Shown here one piece after another: positions 48,875-57,288 of a DNA stretch of 64,000 nucleotides; the stretch's first letter is position 1; every line of letters begins with the position of its first letter. The stretch comes from Promicromonospora sp. AC04 (GTDB lineage: Bacteria; Actinomycetota; Actinomycetes; Actinomycetales; Cellulomonadaceae), in NCBI RefSeq assembly GCF_003058225.1, contig NZ_QBUG01000001.1:1-64000 (forward strand). The letters run 5' to 3'. A model generated the notes under the pieces. That model was not told the origin of the DNA and searched no databases. It saw only the letters and a list, made by a program, of their open reading frames with translations. The position numbers and the translations under genes are program-made.

Positions 48875-48923
48875 CGCTGGACGACGCCCCACGATCACCG
48901 CATCGAGAACAAGGGAGTCAACG

Positions 48924-49877
48924 ATGTCTCGCTCGCTCATCCGACTTGGCGCCGCTCTCGCGGCCGGGCTGCTGGCACTGACGGCAGCGGCCGGGCCGGC
49001 GGCCTCGGCACCGAAGCACGACCCGAAGCCGGCGCCGACCGCGGCTTCCCACCGGGTCCTGGCCTTCTACCAGACGATCTACGAGACCGGCTCCGACGGC
49101 ATACGCCGCTACGTCGACCCCAAGCCGCTGCTCGGTTCGGTCACGGACGTCAACGTTGGCGCGATCCACCTGAACTCCGACGCCTCGCTCACGGTCAACG
49201 ACATCCCCGCCAACCATGCCGAGCTCGGAGTCATGTGGGACGACCTGGCGACGATGCAGGACCAGGGCGTGACGGTCAGCGCGTTCGTCGGCGGCGCCGC
49301 CCCGGGTACCTACCGGTACCTGCGCGAGGACTTCGACCGGTACTACCCGGTCCTGCGTGACTTCCTGCGCACCTACGGCCTGGACGGCGTGGACCTCGAC
49401 ATCGAGGAGACGTTCTCCCTGGCGGACACGATCCACCTGGTCGACACGCTGCGCGCCGACTTCGGCCCCGACTTCATCATCACCCTGACCCCAGTCGCCA
49501 CCGACATGGCGGGCCGGACGAGCTTCTCCGGCGGCTTCTCGTACGCCGAGCTCGAACGCCAGGCGGGCGACCGGATCGACTGGTACAACACCCAGTTCTA
49601 CTGCGGCTGGGGCGACCTGAGGTCCACCACTGTGTACGACCAGATCCTCGCCAACGGCTTCACCCCCGACCGCGTCGTGGCGGGCACCGTGACCAACCCC
49701 GCCAACTGCAGCGGATACGTGGACTGGCCCACCTTCGACGCCACGGTCGGCTCGCTGGTGGCGGCACACCCGGACTTCGGCGGCGTCTTCGGCTGGGAGT
49801 ACTTCAACTCCGTCGGGTACGACGGCGGCGGCCGGGCAAGCTGGTTCGCCCACGTGGCCGACGTCGTCGGCTCCTGA
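48924..49877 (+). CDS. secreted GH18-family glycosidase (endo-beta-N-acetylglucosaminidase/chitinase-like)
   Basis: The 317-aa exported enzyme has a signal peptide (1-29, cut at ASA-PK). DGVDLDIEE at 154-162 is the GH18 DxxDxDxE motif, with Glu161 as the acid. The protein is compact with no carbohydrate-binding module. The overall pattern (YWNTQFYC..WG, GVFGWEYFNS) fits endoglycosidase-type GH18 enzymes that cut N-glycan or chitin-like chains. AAGGGAG precedes the ATG. A sugar-responsive LacI-type repressor probably controls it. Confidence 0.88.
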   Translation: MSRSLIRLGAALAAGLLALTAAAGPAASAPKHDPKPAPTAASHRVLAFYQTIYETGSDGIRRYVDPKPLLGSVTDVNVGAIHLNSDASLTVNDIPANHAELGVMWDDLATMQDQGVTVSAFVGGAAPGTYRYLREDFDRYYPVLRDFLRTYGLDGVDLDIEETFSLADTIHLVDTLRADFGPDFIITLTPVATDMAGRTSFSGGFSYAELERQAGDRIDWYNTQFYCGWGDLRSTTVYDQILANGFTPDRVVAGTVTNPANCSGYVDWPTFDATVGSLVAAHPDFGGVFGWEYFNSVGYDGGGRASWFAHVADVVGS

Positions 49878-49915
49878 CGGGACCGGCGGCGAGCCGGACG
49901 ACGGGCCGGACCACG

Positions 49916-49955
49916 CGCCCGTCCGGCTGCCCACCGCGGGGCGGCCGGACGGGCG
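49916..49955. terminator. bidirectional terminator
   Basis: CGCCCGTCCGGC and GCCGGACGGGCG form a perfect 12-bp stem with a 16-nt loop between the convergent GH18 and ABC genes. Confidence 0.75.
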
Positions 49956-49962
49956 TCTCCCG

Positions 49963-51801
49963 TCAGGAGGCGACGGCGTCCGGGACCCCCGGGCGCGGGA
50001 TCGACTCCAGCAGGCGGCGCGTGTAGTCCCGCTCCGGGTCGGCGAAGATCCGCTCGACGGGGCCCGCCTCCACGACCCGGCCGCGGTGCAGCACCGACAC
50101 CGTGTCCGCGAGCTGGCGCACCAGGGCCAGGTCGTGCGAGACGAAGACGTAGGTCAGGCCCAGCTCGGCCTGCAGGCGCACCAGCACCTCCACGATGTCG
50201 GCCTGCACGGTCACGTCGAGGGCGGACGTCGGCTCGTCGAGCACCAGCACGTCGGGGCGCAGCACCAGCGCGCGAGCGATCGCCACGCGCTGCCGCTGCC
50301 CGCCGGACAGCGCGGCGGGGCGCCGCGACAGGAGGTGCTCGGCCAGGCCGACGGCCGCGAGAGCCTCGCGTACCCGGCCGGCGCGCACGGCGCGGCCGCC
50401 GATCCTGAACCGGTCGAGCGGCTCGCGCACGAGCTGCTCGACCCGCCACGTCGGGTCGAGCGACGTGAACGGGTTCTGGTAGACGAGCTGCAGGTGGCGG
50501 CGTACGGCGCGGAGTCCGGCGGCGGACCGGCCGTGGACCGGCTCACCGGCGACGAGGATCTCGCCGTCGTCGGCCTGGTCGAGGCCAAGCAGGAGGCGTA
50601 CCGCCGTCGTCTTGCCCGAGCCCGACTCCCCCACCAGCGCGTGCGTCGTGCCGCGCTCGATCGCGAAGGACACGCCGTCGAGCGCGGTGAGGCGGCGGCC
50701 CTCGACGGTGAACGACTTGGTGACGCCGCGCAGCTCGATCTTCGGCGTGGCGTCCGGGGCGTCCTCGGAAGCGGCGACCGGCGGGGACACCGGCGCGGTC
50801 GCCGCCGGATCGGCCGGGTCGACGGACCGAACCGCGACCGGGTCGAGGTCCCGAACGGCGACCGAGTCGACGTCCCGAGCGACGGCCAGGCCGGCGCCCC
50901 CGGCGACGGCCAGGTCGACGGACCGAGCGACGGCCGGGGCCGACGGAGACCGGCCCTCCCGCAGGGCCCGGTAGCGGTCCGGGTTGAGCGCAGGCACGTC
51001 GGCCTGCAGCTCGCGCGCGTAGGCGGAGCTGGGCGCGGCGAACACGGTCGCCGTGGGCCCCGCCTCCTGGACCGCGCCGTCCCGCAGGACGACGAGCGAG
51101 TCGGCCCGCTCGGCGGCGATCGCCAGGTCGTGCGTGATGAGCAGGAGGCCGATGCCGAGGTCCGCCCGCAGCTCGGAGAGCAGGTCGAGGATCCGCTTCT
51201 GGATGGTCACGTCGAGGGCCGACGTCGGCTCGTCCGCGACCAGCAGCGCCGGTCGCGGCAGCACCGCGAGCCCGATGAGGACGCGCTGCAGCATCCCGCC
51301 CGAGAGCTGGTGGGGATAGGAGTCGTACGCCCGCCGCGGGTCGTCGAGGCCTACCTGCGCGAAGGTGTCGAGGATCAGCTGTTGCCGCACCCCGGCGTCG
51401 CGCTCGCCGGTCAGCGCCGCAGCCTCCTGCGCCTGGGCGCCGATGGTGCGCACCGCGTTGAGCGAGCTGCCCGGGTCCTGCGGCACGAACCCGAGGGCCC
51501 GGCCGCGCAGCGGGCGGAACTGCCGCTCGGGGAGCGCGAGGACGTCGCGCCCCTCGAACTCGACCCGCCCGCGAGCCGCGCCGCCGTCGGGCAGCAGGCG
51601 CAGGACCGAGCGGGCGATGGTGGACTTGCCGGAGCCGGACTCACCGATGAGCGCGAGGCTCTCGCCCCGCTCCAGGGAGAAGGACACGTCGGAGACGACC
51701 TCGGTGCGGCCGTAGGCGACCGACAGGCCCTCGACGCACAGCAGGGCGGACGAAGCGGGTGCAACGACGCCCGCTGCGGGCGCGGTGGCGGTGACGGTCA
51801 T
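49963..51801 (-). CDS. ABC transporter fused dual ATPase (peptide/nickel/opine type)
   Basis: The 612-aa protein carries two complete ATP-binding cassettes, equivalent to DppD and DppF fused. Cassette 1 has GESGSGKST and signature LSGGMLQRV; cassette 2 has GESGSGKTT and LSGGQRQRV. The linker of about 70 residues between them is made of short Val/Asp/Arg repeats, visible in DNA as tandem GACCGAG/GACGGCC-type units. It is the last gene of an operon reading from the binding protein through two permeases. A 145-bp gap separates it from the permease gene. Confidence 0.92.
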   Translation of the reverse strand: MTVTATAPAAGVVAPASSALLCVEGLSVAYGRTEVVSDVSFSLERGESLALIGESGSGKSTIARSVLRLLPDGGAARGRVEFEGRDVLALPERQFRPLRGRALGFVPQDPGSSLNAVRTIGAQAQEAAALTGERDAGVRQQLILDTFAQVGLDDPRRAYDSYPHQLSGGMLQRVLIGLAVLPRPALLVADEPTSALDVTIQKRILDLLSELRADLGIGLLLITHDLAIAAERADSLVVLRDGAVQEAGPTATVFAAPSSAYARELQADVPALNPDRYRALREGRSPSAPAVARSVDLAVAGGAGLAVARDVDSVAVRDLDPVAVRSVDPADPAATAPVSPPVAASEDAPDATPKIELRGVTKSFTVEGRRLTALDGVSFAIERGTTHALVGESGSGKTTAVRLLLGLDQADDGEILVAGEPVHGRSAAGLRAVRRHLQLVYQNPFTSLDPTWRVEQLVREPLDRFRIGGRAVRAGRVREALAAVGLAEHLLSRRPAALSGGQRQRVAIARALVLRPDVLVLDEPTSALDVTVQADIVEVLVRLQAELGLTYVFVSHDLALVRQLADTVSVLHRGRVVEAGPVERIFADPERDYTRRLLESIPRPGVPDAVAS

Positions 51802-51946
51802 GGCGGTGCTCCCCCTCGGTGATGGGACAGGGCGGCGGGCGGGTCGGGACTGGTGGGTAGGGACAGGTGGCTCGCCGGACAGGTGGCTGGTCGGGACAGG
51901 GTGGCGGACGGGGACGGCGTGGCCGGTCACGAAGGACAGGGCGAGA

Positions 51947-52795
51947 TCAGTCGGTCCGGCGCAGCCAGCGGCTGATCCGGTTCACGGACAGGACGGTCGC
52001 GACGACGACCAGGGCGGGGGCGTAGACGAGCCACGGCGCCGTCGGGTAGTCCTTGCCCGACGAGACGAGCAGGCCCCAGTCCGACGCCGGCGGCGGGTCG
52101 CCGTAGCCGAGGAACGCCAGGCCGGCGATCACGAGGATCGACAGGCCGAACTGCAGCACGGCCAGCGCGAGCAGCGAGCGCGAGGCGTTGGGCAGCACGT
52201 GCCGCAGCAGGACGTGCGTGCGTGAGCCGCCCTGCAGGACCGACGCCTCGACGAACACGGCGCGGCGCGTCTTGATCACCTCCGCGCGCATCACCCGGGC
52301 GAACACGGCCACGGCGGAGACCCCCGTCGCGATCGCCGCGTTGACCGTCTCGAAGCCCAGCCAGCTGACGATGACCACCGCGAGCAGGAAGCTCGGGATG
52401 GCCAGGAGCACGTCGACGATGCGGGCCAGCACGATGTCCGCCCAGCCGCCGGCGGACCCGGCGACCAGGCCGATCGCGCCCCCGACGACGACGCCGATCG
52501 TCACGGCCACCAGCGCGCTGGCGACCGACGAGGCGGTGCCGTGCACGACCCGGGAGAACAGGTCGCGGCCCAGGTGGTCGGTGCCGAACCAGTGGTCGGC
52601 GCTCGGCCCGAGGAGCTTGTCGGCCGGCACGCCGTTGACCGGGTCCTGGCTCGCGAGGACCCCGGGCAGGAGCGACCACAGCAGCACGACCAGCAGCACG
52701 GCGAACGAGACCAGGACGGTGGGTGGCACGACGGCGGACCAGCCGCGGACCGTTGCAACACCCCGCGAGCCGACGACGGTGGTGGTGGCGGTCAT
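51947..52795 (-). CDS. ABC transporter permease (DppC-like)
   Basis: The 282-aa inner-membrane subunit has about six helices. The N-terminal ADHWFGTDHLGRDLFSRVVHGT is the DppC/OppC signature, and the EAA-type loop is ...ASVLQGGSRTHVLLRHVLPNASR. The ATG overlaps the upstream permease stop by 4 bp (ATGA). Confidence 0.93.
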   Translation of the reverse strand: MTATTTVVGSRGVATVRGWSAVVPPTVLVSFAVLLVVLLWSLLPGVLASQDPVNGVPADKLLGPSADHWFGTDHLGRDLFSRVVHGTASSVASALVAVTIGVVVGGAIGLVAGSAGGWADIVLARIVDVLLAIPSFLLAVVIVSWLGFETVNAAIATGVSAVAVFARVMRAEVIKTRRAVFVEASVLQGGSRTHVLLRHVLPNASRSLLALAVLQFGLSILVIAGLAFLGYGDPPPASDWGLLVSSGKDYPTAPWLVYAPALVVVATVLSVNRISRWLRRTD

Positions 52796-53811
52796 GGCAC
52801 GCTCACCTGCCTCTCCAGGATGGGCTGCTCCGGGGCTTCCCCGAGCCCGGCCTTCCCCGAGGCGGAGGCCGGCTCCGTCCGGACCCGCGGGTCGAGCAGC
52901 GGGTAGACGAGGTCCGCGAGCAGGTTGACGACGACGAACACGACGGCGGCGAGCGAGACGACCGCCTGGAGCACCGGCAGGTCCTGCGTGGAGACCGACC
53001 GCTGCACCAGGCTGCCGATGCCGGTGCGGCCGAAGATCGTCTCGATGATCAGCGCGCCGCCCAGCAGCTCGCCCACGGTCAGCGCGACGACGGTCACCAC
53101 CGGCAGGGACGACGGCTTGAGCAGGTGCTTCGCGAACAGCCGGGCCTGACCGAGCCCGCGCGAGCGGGCCACCGCCGCGTACTCCTGCCGCGACTCGTGG
53201 TCGAGCCCCGTGATGAGCACCTCGGCCACCTGGGCGGAGACCGGGATGCCGAGCGCGACGGCGGCGAAGAACGTCGCCCACGCGCTGTCCGGCTCGATCA
53301 CGCTGAAGAGCCCGAGCTGGAACGCGAAGACCTGGATGAGCAGCAGGCCGACCACGAACGCCGGCACCGACAGGAACAGCGACGGGAACGCCCGCAGCAC
53401 GCCCTGCCCGTACCTCCGCGGCAGGTTCTGGGTGCCGTAGGCGATCGCGAAGGCCAGGACCAGCGCGACCGCCAGGGCGGACGCCGCGAGCGCCAGCGTG
53501 GAGGGCACCACCTCGGCGACCAGCCGGGTCACCGGCAGGTTCGAGCGCAGGGAGACGCCGAGGTCGCCGACGAGGAAGTGGGACAGCGACTGCCAGAGCT
53601 GGACCGCTATGGGCTGGTCCAGGCCGTAGTAGGAGACGATCCGCGCGATCTCCTCCTCGGTGAACCCGTTCTCCGGGTTGCGGAGCGTGTTGGTCACCGG
53701 GTCGCCCGGCAGCACGCTGATCACCACGAAGGTGAACACGTACGCCAGGAGCACCACCACCACCGCCTGGACCAGGCGCCGGCCCGCGTACCGCAGATAG
53801 CTCGCGTTCAT
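52792..53811 (-). CDS. ABC transporter permease (DppB-like)
   Basis: The 339-aa inner-membrane subunit begins RYAGRRLVQAVVVVLLAYVFTFVVISVLPGDPV, the usual DppB start. A large periplasmic loop with GLDQPIAVQLWQSLSHFLVGDLGVSLRSN follows, and the EAA loop is YAAVARSRGLGQARLFAKHLLKPSSLP. The C-terminal extension of about 30 residues is cytosolic and Pro/Glu-rich. It is cotranscribed with the binding protein and DppC-like genes. Confidence 0.93.
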   Translation of the reverse strand: MNASYLRYAGRRLVQAVVVVLLAYVFTFVVISVLPGDPVTNTLRNPENGFTEEEIARIVSYYGLDQPIAVQLWQSLSHFLVGDLGVSLRSNLPVTRLVAEVVPSTLALAASALAVALVLAFAIAYGTQNLPRRYGQGVLRAFPSLFLSVPAFVVGLLLIQVFAFQLGLFSVIEPDSAWATFFAAVALGIPVSAQVAEVLITGLDHESRQEYAAVARSRGLGQARLFAKHLLKPSSLPVVTVVALTVGELLGGALIIETIFGRTGIGSLVQRSVSTQDLPVLQAVVSLAAVVFVVVNLLADLVYPLLDPRVRTEPASASGKAGLGEAPEQPILERQVSVP

Positions 53812-53829
53812 GGCTGCCGCACCCCGCCG

Positions 53830-55497
53830 TCAGTCCTCGAGCCAGGCCGTGTAGTAGCTGGCGTAGGCGACGCCGTTGTACGTGACGTCGTGGAGCTCGG
53901 GGTTCTGTACGTAGATGCGCTGCACGATCTGGGTGACCGGCGCGAAGTAGGCCTGGTCCAGGAGGTGCTCCTGCAGCTCGTCGACGGACTTCGCGCGCTC
54001 GTCCAGGTCGGTGGCCTGCGCGACGGCGTCGCGCAGCTTGTTGGTCCTCGGGTCGCTCTCGCCCAGGCCGAACCAGTCCTCGCCGTTCTCGGCGTCGGTG
54101 AGGATGCTCGCCACGGTGCCGACGTCGATGAAGCTGCGCGTGACCTCGTAGTTGGACAGCGACGTGTTGTCGGAGACCCGCTCGCCGAACGTGACGACGT
54201 CGTACGCCTGGATGTCGACGTCGAAGCCGAGCTCGCCCAGCTGCTGGGCCACGAGCTCGTCGATCGCCTTGGACGTGGCCAGGTACGGGTTGGGGTAGAG
54301 CGTGAGCTCGAGCTTCTTGCCGTCCTTGGTGCGGACGCCGTCGGCGCCCTCGGTCCAGCCCGCATCGTCGAGCAGGGAGGCAGCGAGCTCGGGGTCGTAG
54401 GCGAACGAGTCGGAGTGGTCGGTCGCCTCGGGGACGTTGCTCTGGATGAGCGACTCGGCCGGGGACCAGTCGTCGGTGTAGACGGTCGACAGGATCTCGT
54501 CGCGGTCGATGCCGTGCTGGAACGCCTGCCGCACCAACGCGTCGTCGAACGGTGCCACCCGGGTGTTGAGCCGGTACCCGTTGACGAAGCCGAGGTAGCG
54601 CGGGACGGCGACGACGAAGCCCTGGTCCTTGAACGAGTCGAGCTCCTGCGGCGTGGCGTTGTAGGCGACGTCGGCCTGGCCGGACCGGACAGCGCCCGTG
54701 CGGGTCGAGGACTCGGCGACGAGCTTGTAGGTGATCGTGTCGAGGTAGGCCGGGCCGGTGTGGCCGACCGCCTCGGGCCCCCAGTCGTAGTCCGCGCGCT
54801 TCTTGAGGACGACGCTGTCGCCCTCCTTCCACGACTCGACGACGAACGGGCCGGAGCCGATGTCGTTGGACAGGTCGGCCTGCTCCTCGGCCGGCAGGGC
54901 GAGGGCCTTGGGCGAGATGAGGATCGAGCCGTGGTAGCCGAGGGTCGGCACGAACCCGAGGGTCGGGGCGTCGAAGTGGACCTTGACCGTGGTGTCGTCC
55001 ACGGCCTCGGCGTGGTCGTACGTCTTGGGGAACAGGCCGATGGGGCTGATCCCGGCGTCCGGGGCGCCGAACGCCCAGGTGTCGAGGTTCTTGACCACCG
55101 CGTCCGCGTCGAGGGGGCTGCCGTCCGAGAACGTCACACCGTTCTTGAGGTGGAGCGTGAACTCGGTCGCGTCGTCGTCCTGCTCCCAGCTCTCGGCGAT
55201 CCAGGGGCTGACCTCGCCCACCTCGTCGACGTAGACGAGCTTGTCGGCGACGTGGCCCCAGATGTGGCCCTGGAAGCTCGAGATCGAGCTGTTGTTGGGG
55301 ATCCAGGTGTCGCCGAGCGAGTCGATGAGGAAGGTGATGTCCCCGCCGTCGTGCGGTTCGCCCGTGCCCCCGCCCGACGACGCCGGGCCGCCGGCCGCGC
55401 AGGCCGCCGCGAGCGTGACGGTGGCGAGGGCGCCGACGGCGGCCTGGATCGCCCTGCGCGTACGCCCGGCCCAGCGGCCGGCATGCGTTGTGGTCAT
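53830..55497 (-). CDS. ABC transporter substrate-binding lipoprotein (SBP family 5)
   Basis: From the ATG at 55497 (AAGGAG) the 555-aa protein has a lipoprotein signal with Cys33 in LAAACAAGG. The mature protein shows the family-5 pattern: WIAESWEQDDDATEFTLHLKNGVTFSDGSPLDADAV, then GIDRDEILSTVY and the C-terminal lobe. Family 5 members bind peptides, nickel, opines, glutathione and other small organics, so the ligand is open. It is the first gene of the importer operon. It lies behind the shared GAGAAGTCCGG motif, which links it to the monooxygenase genes. Confidence 0.93.
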   Translation of the reverse strand: MTTTHAGRWAGRTRRAIQAAVGALATVTLAAACAAGGPASSGGGTGEPHDGGDITFLIDSLGDTWIPNNSSISSFQGHIWGHVADKLVYVDEVGEVSPWIAESWEQDDDATEFTLHLKNGVTFSDGSPLDADAVVKNLDTWAFGAPDAGISPIGLFPKTYDHAEAVDDTTVKVHFDAPTLGFVPTLGYHGSILISPKALALPAEEQADLSNDIGSGPFVVESWKEGDSVVLKKRADYDWGPEAVGHTGPAYLDTITYKLVAESSTRTGAVRSGQADVAYNATPQELDSFKDQGFVVAVPRYLGFVNGYRLNTRVAPFDDALVRQAFQHGIDRDEILSTVYTDDWSPAESLIQSNVPEATDHSDSFAYDPELAASLLDDAGWTEGADGVRTKDGKKLELTLYPNPYLATSKAIDELVAQQLGELGFDVDIQAYDVVTFGERVSDNTSLSNYEVTRSFIDVGTVASILTDAENGEDWFGLGESDPRTNKLRDAVAQATDLDERAKSVDELQEHLLDQAYFAPVTQIVQRIYVQNPELHDVTYNGVAYASYYTAWLED

Positions 55498-55538
55498 CGG
55501 TGTCTCCTTGAGGTGCTGTGGTCTGGCAACTGGCGCGG

Positions 55539-55597
55539 ACGGTAGCGAGCGCACGCCGCACGTCCATGCCTCACGCCGGACTTCTCACATTTTGAGA
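55539..55597 (-). promoter_or_regulatory. importer promoter with shared regulon motif (copy 1)
   Basis: On the minus strand, GAGAAGTCCGG (55576-55586) lies 42 bp before -10 TACCGT (55539-55544). A dyad TCTCA-N5-TGAGA (55583-55597) overlaps the motif. The same motif and spacing occur upstream of 57289 and 58663. Confidence 0.65.
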
Positions 55598-55622
55598 CAC
55601 ATTTCTGAGACAGCCCGCCCGG

Positions 55623-57044
55623 TCAGTTCACGGCACTGCCGTCGTCGGCCAGGAAGCCGCCCGGCGCGAGGATGCCCGCCGGGTCGAGGACCGCCTTGAT
55701 CGCGCGCTGCAGGGCGACCTGCTCGGGCCCGAGCTCGTCCTCGAGCCAGGGGCGCTTGGCCGAGCCGACGCCGTGCTCCCCGCTGAGCGTGCCGCCGTGC
55801 GCCAGCGCGGCGCGGACCAGGGCGTCGGCCGCCTCGTGGAGGCGGGCCGGCGGCGCCGTCTCCCCCGGCAGGCGCGGCACGCTCAGTCCCGGGTGCAGGT
55901 TGCCGTCGCCGGCGTGCGCGACGGCGGTCACCCCGACGTCGAACCGGCGGCCGATCTCCTCGATCGCCTCCAGCACGGGCACCAGGGCCGAGCGCGGCAC
56001 CGCCACGTCCTCGCCCACGGACCACAGGTCGTCGCGCCGGCCGCGTCCCGTGCGGCGCAGCTCGTGGTAGCGCTCGCCCTCGGCGTCGTCGAGCACCTGC
56101 GCCGTCAGGCCGGCGGCCGCGAGCGCGTCGGCCAGGGCCGCGATCTCGGCGTCGGCCCCCGGCCCGTCCGTGCGGACGAGCACCAGGCCGCCGCCGTGCC
56201 GCTCCACCAGGTCGGTGCCGCTGTGCGCGTCGATGTTCTCCAGCGTCGCGGCGTTGAGGAGCTCGACGGTGGAGGGGCGCACGCCCGACCCGGTCACGAC
56301 GCCGACCGCGCGGCCGGCGTCGGGCAGGCTCGGGACCGACACGACGAGCGTGCGGACCACCGTCGGTGCGGGCAGGAGCCGCAGCGTCGCGCCGACGACG
56401 ATCCCGAGCGTCCCCTCGCTGCCCACTATCAGGCTCACCAGGTCGTAGCCCGTGACGCCCTTGACGCTGCGGTGCCCGGTGCGCAGCAGCGTGCCGTCCG
56501 CCAGCACCACGTCCAGCGCCAGCACGGACTCGCGCGTCACGCCGTACTTGACGCAGCGCAGACCGCCCGCGTTGGTCGCGATGTTGCCGCCGATCGTCGA
56601 CGTCTGCGACGACGCCGGGTCCGGGGCGTACATCAGGCCGTGCTCGCGCGCCGCGACGTCGACGTGGTCGGTGATCGCGCCCGGGCCGACGACGGCGACC
56701 TGGTCGTCCGGGTCGATCCGGAGGCCGGCGAGGCCCAGGGTCGACAGGACGATGCCGCCGGCCGGCGCCGTCGCCCCGCCGGACAGGCCCGTGCCGGCGC
56801 CGCGCGCGACAAGCGGCACGCCGTGCGCGCTCGCGACCCGCGCGACCGCCTGGACCTGCTCGACGGTGCGCGGGACGACAACGACGGCCGGCGGCCGGGC
56901 GGCGCGCACGCCGGTGCTGTCCGAGCGGTAGGGCTCGACGTCGTCGGGGGCCGTCAGCACGTCGGCCGGGTCGAGGTGCGCCAGCAGCGCGGCGGCGAGG
57001 GTCGTGGGCGGCGGGGCCGGTTTCGTCACGGAGGGGGTCGACAT
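55623..57044 (-). CDS. FAD-linked oxidase (GlcD / D-lactate dehydrogenase family)
   Basis: The 473-aa flavoprotein has an N-terminal PCMH-type FAD domain (about 45-225: VPLVARGAGTGLSGGATAPAGGIVLS, PDPASSQTSTIGGNIATNAGG, VKYGVTRESVLALDVVLADG). The C-terminal cap carries VAHAGDGNLHPG and GTLSGEHGVGSAKRPW. It oxidises a 2-hydroxy acid such as glycolate or D-lactate; the exact substrate is unknown. The ATG lacks a ribosome binding site; TAGAAC lies 6 bp upstream. It is divergent from the aminotransferase gene. Confidence 0.9.
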   Translation of the reverse strand: MSTPSVTKPAPPPTTLAAALLAHLDPADVLTAPDDVEPYRSDSTGVRAARPPAVVVVPRTVEQVQAVARVASAHGVPLVARGAGTGLSGGATAPAGGIVLSTLGLAGLRIDPDDQVAVVGPGAITDHVDVAAREHGLMYAPDPASSQTSTIGGNIATNAGGLRCVKYGVTRESVLALDVVLADGTLLRTGHRSVKGVTGYDLVSLIVGSEGTLGIVVGATLRLLPAPTVVRTLVVSVPSLPDAGRAVGVVTGSGVRPSTVELLNAATLENIDAHSGTDLVERHGGGLVLVRTDGPGADAEIAALADALAAAGLTAQVLDDAEGERYHELRRTGRGRRDDLWSVGEDVAVPRSALVPVLEAIEEIGRRFDVGVTAVAHAGDGNLHPGLSVPRLPGETAPPARLHEAADALVRAALAHGGTLSGEHGVGSAKRPWLEDELGPEQVALQRAIKAVLDPAGILAPGGFLADDGSAVN

Positions 57045-57136
57045 GAGGCGGTTCTACGAGGCGCCCGCCCGCGAGTCAACGGTCCGCCGCGACGTCTCGG
57101 ATCCTGGGCGGCCGGCGGCGGCGCGCTGTCCAGGGA

Positions 57137-57184
57137 CTGAGAAGTTCCGGCCCGGCGGTGGCGTCCGGGGCGACGTGCCCTATA
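57137..57184 (+). promoter_or_regulatory. aminotransferase promoter with shared regulon motif (copy 2)
   Basis: GAGAAGTTCCGG (57137-57148) lies 42 bp before TATACC (57179-57184), within CCCTATACCTGCC. The same block occurs at 58552-58600 as GCCTATACCTCCC. The leader to the ATG is about 100 nt. Confidence 0.65.
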
Positions 57185-57288
57185 CCTGCCCGCCGTAGCC
57201 GCACGCCGCGGCTACCCGCCCTGGCTGCGCGCCACACCTGCCCATGCCCGACGCCCGCGCCCGACCGCCCGACCCCTGAGGAGACGAC

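Larger units (their letters stand above)
48497..48923 (+). other. 427-bp intergenic region between katA and the GH18 gene
   Basis: It contains the katA terminator: CGCTGTCGGGCAGC and its complement, a 14-bp stem with loop CTGG (48509-48540). Copy 2 of the 25-bp direct repeat (48647-48671) lies within a GGCCGGG/CCCGGCC hairpin. GCCGAACGTAG/CTACGTTCGGC (48692-48751) is an inverted repeat with a 38-bp centre. The GH18 operator follows. No protein-like frame is seen. Confidence 0.6.

Noticed and set aside
48726-48923. N-terminal extension of the GH18 protein from an upstream ATG
   Set aside because: The start at 48924 has AAGGGAG and begins a proper signal peptide; the upstream part includes the operator and promoter.
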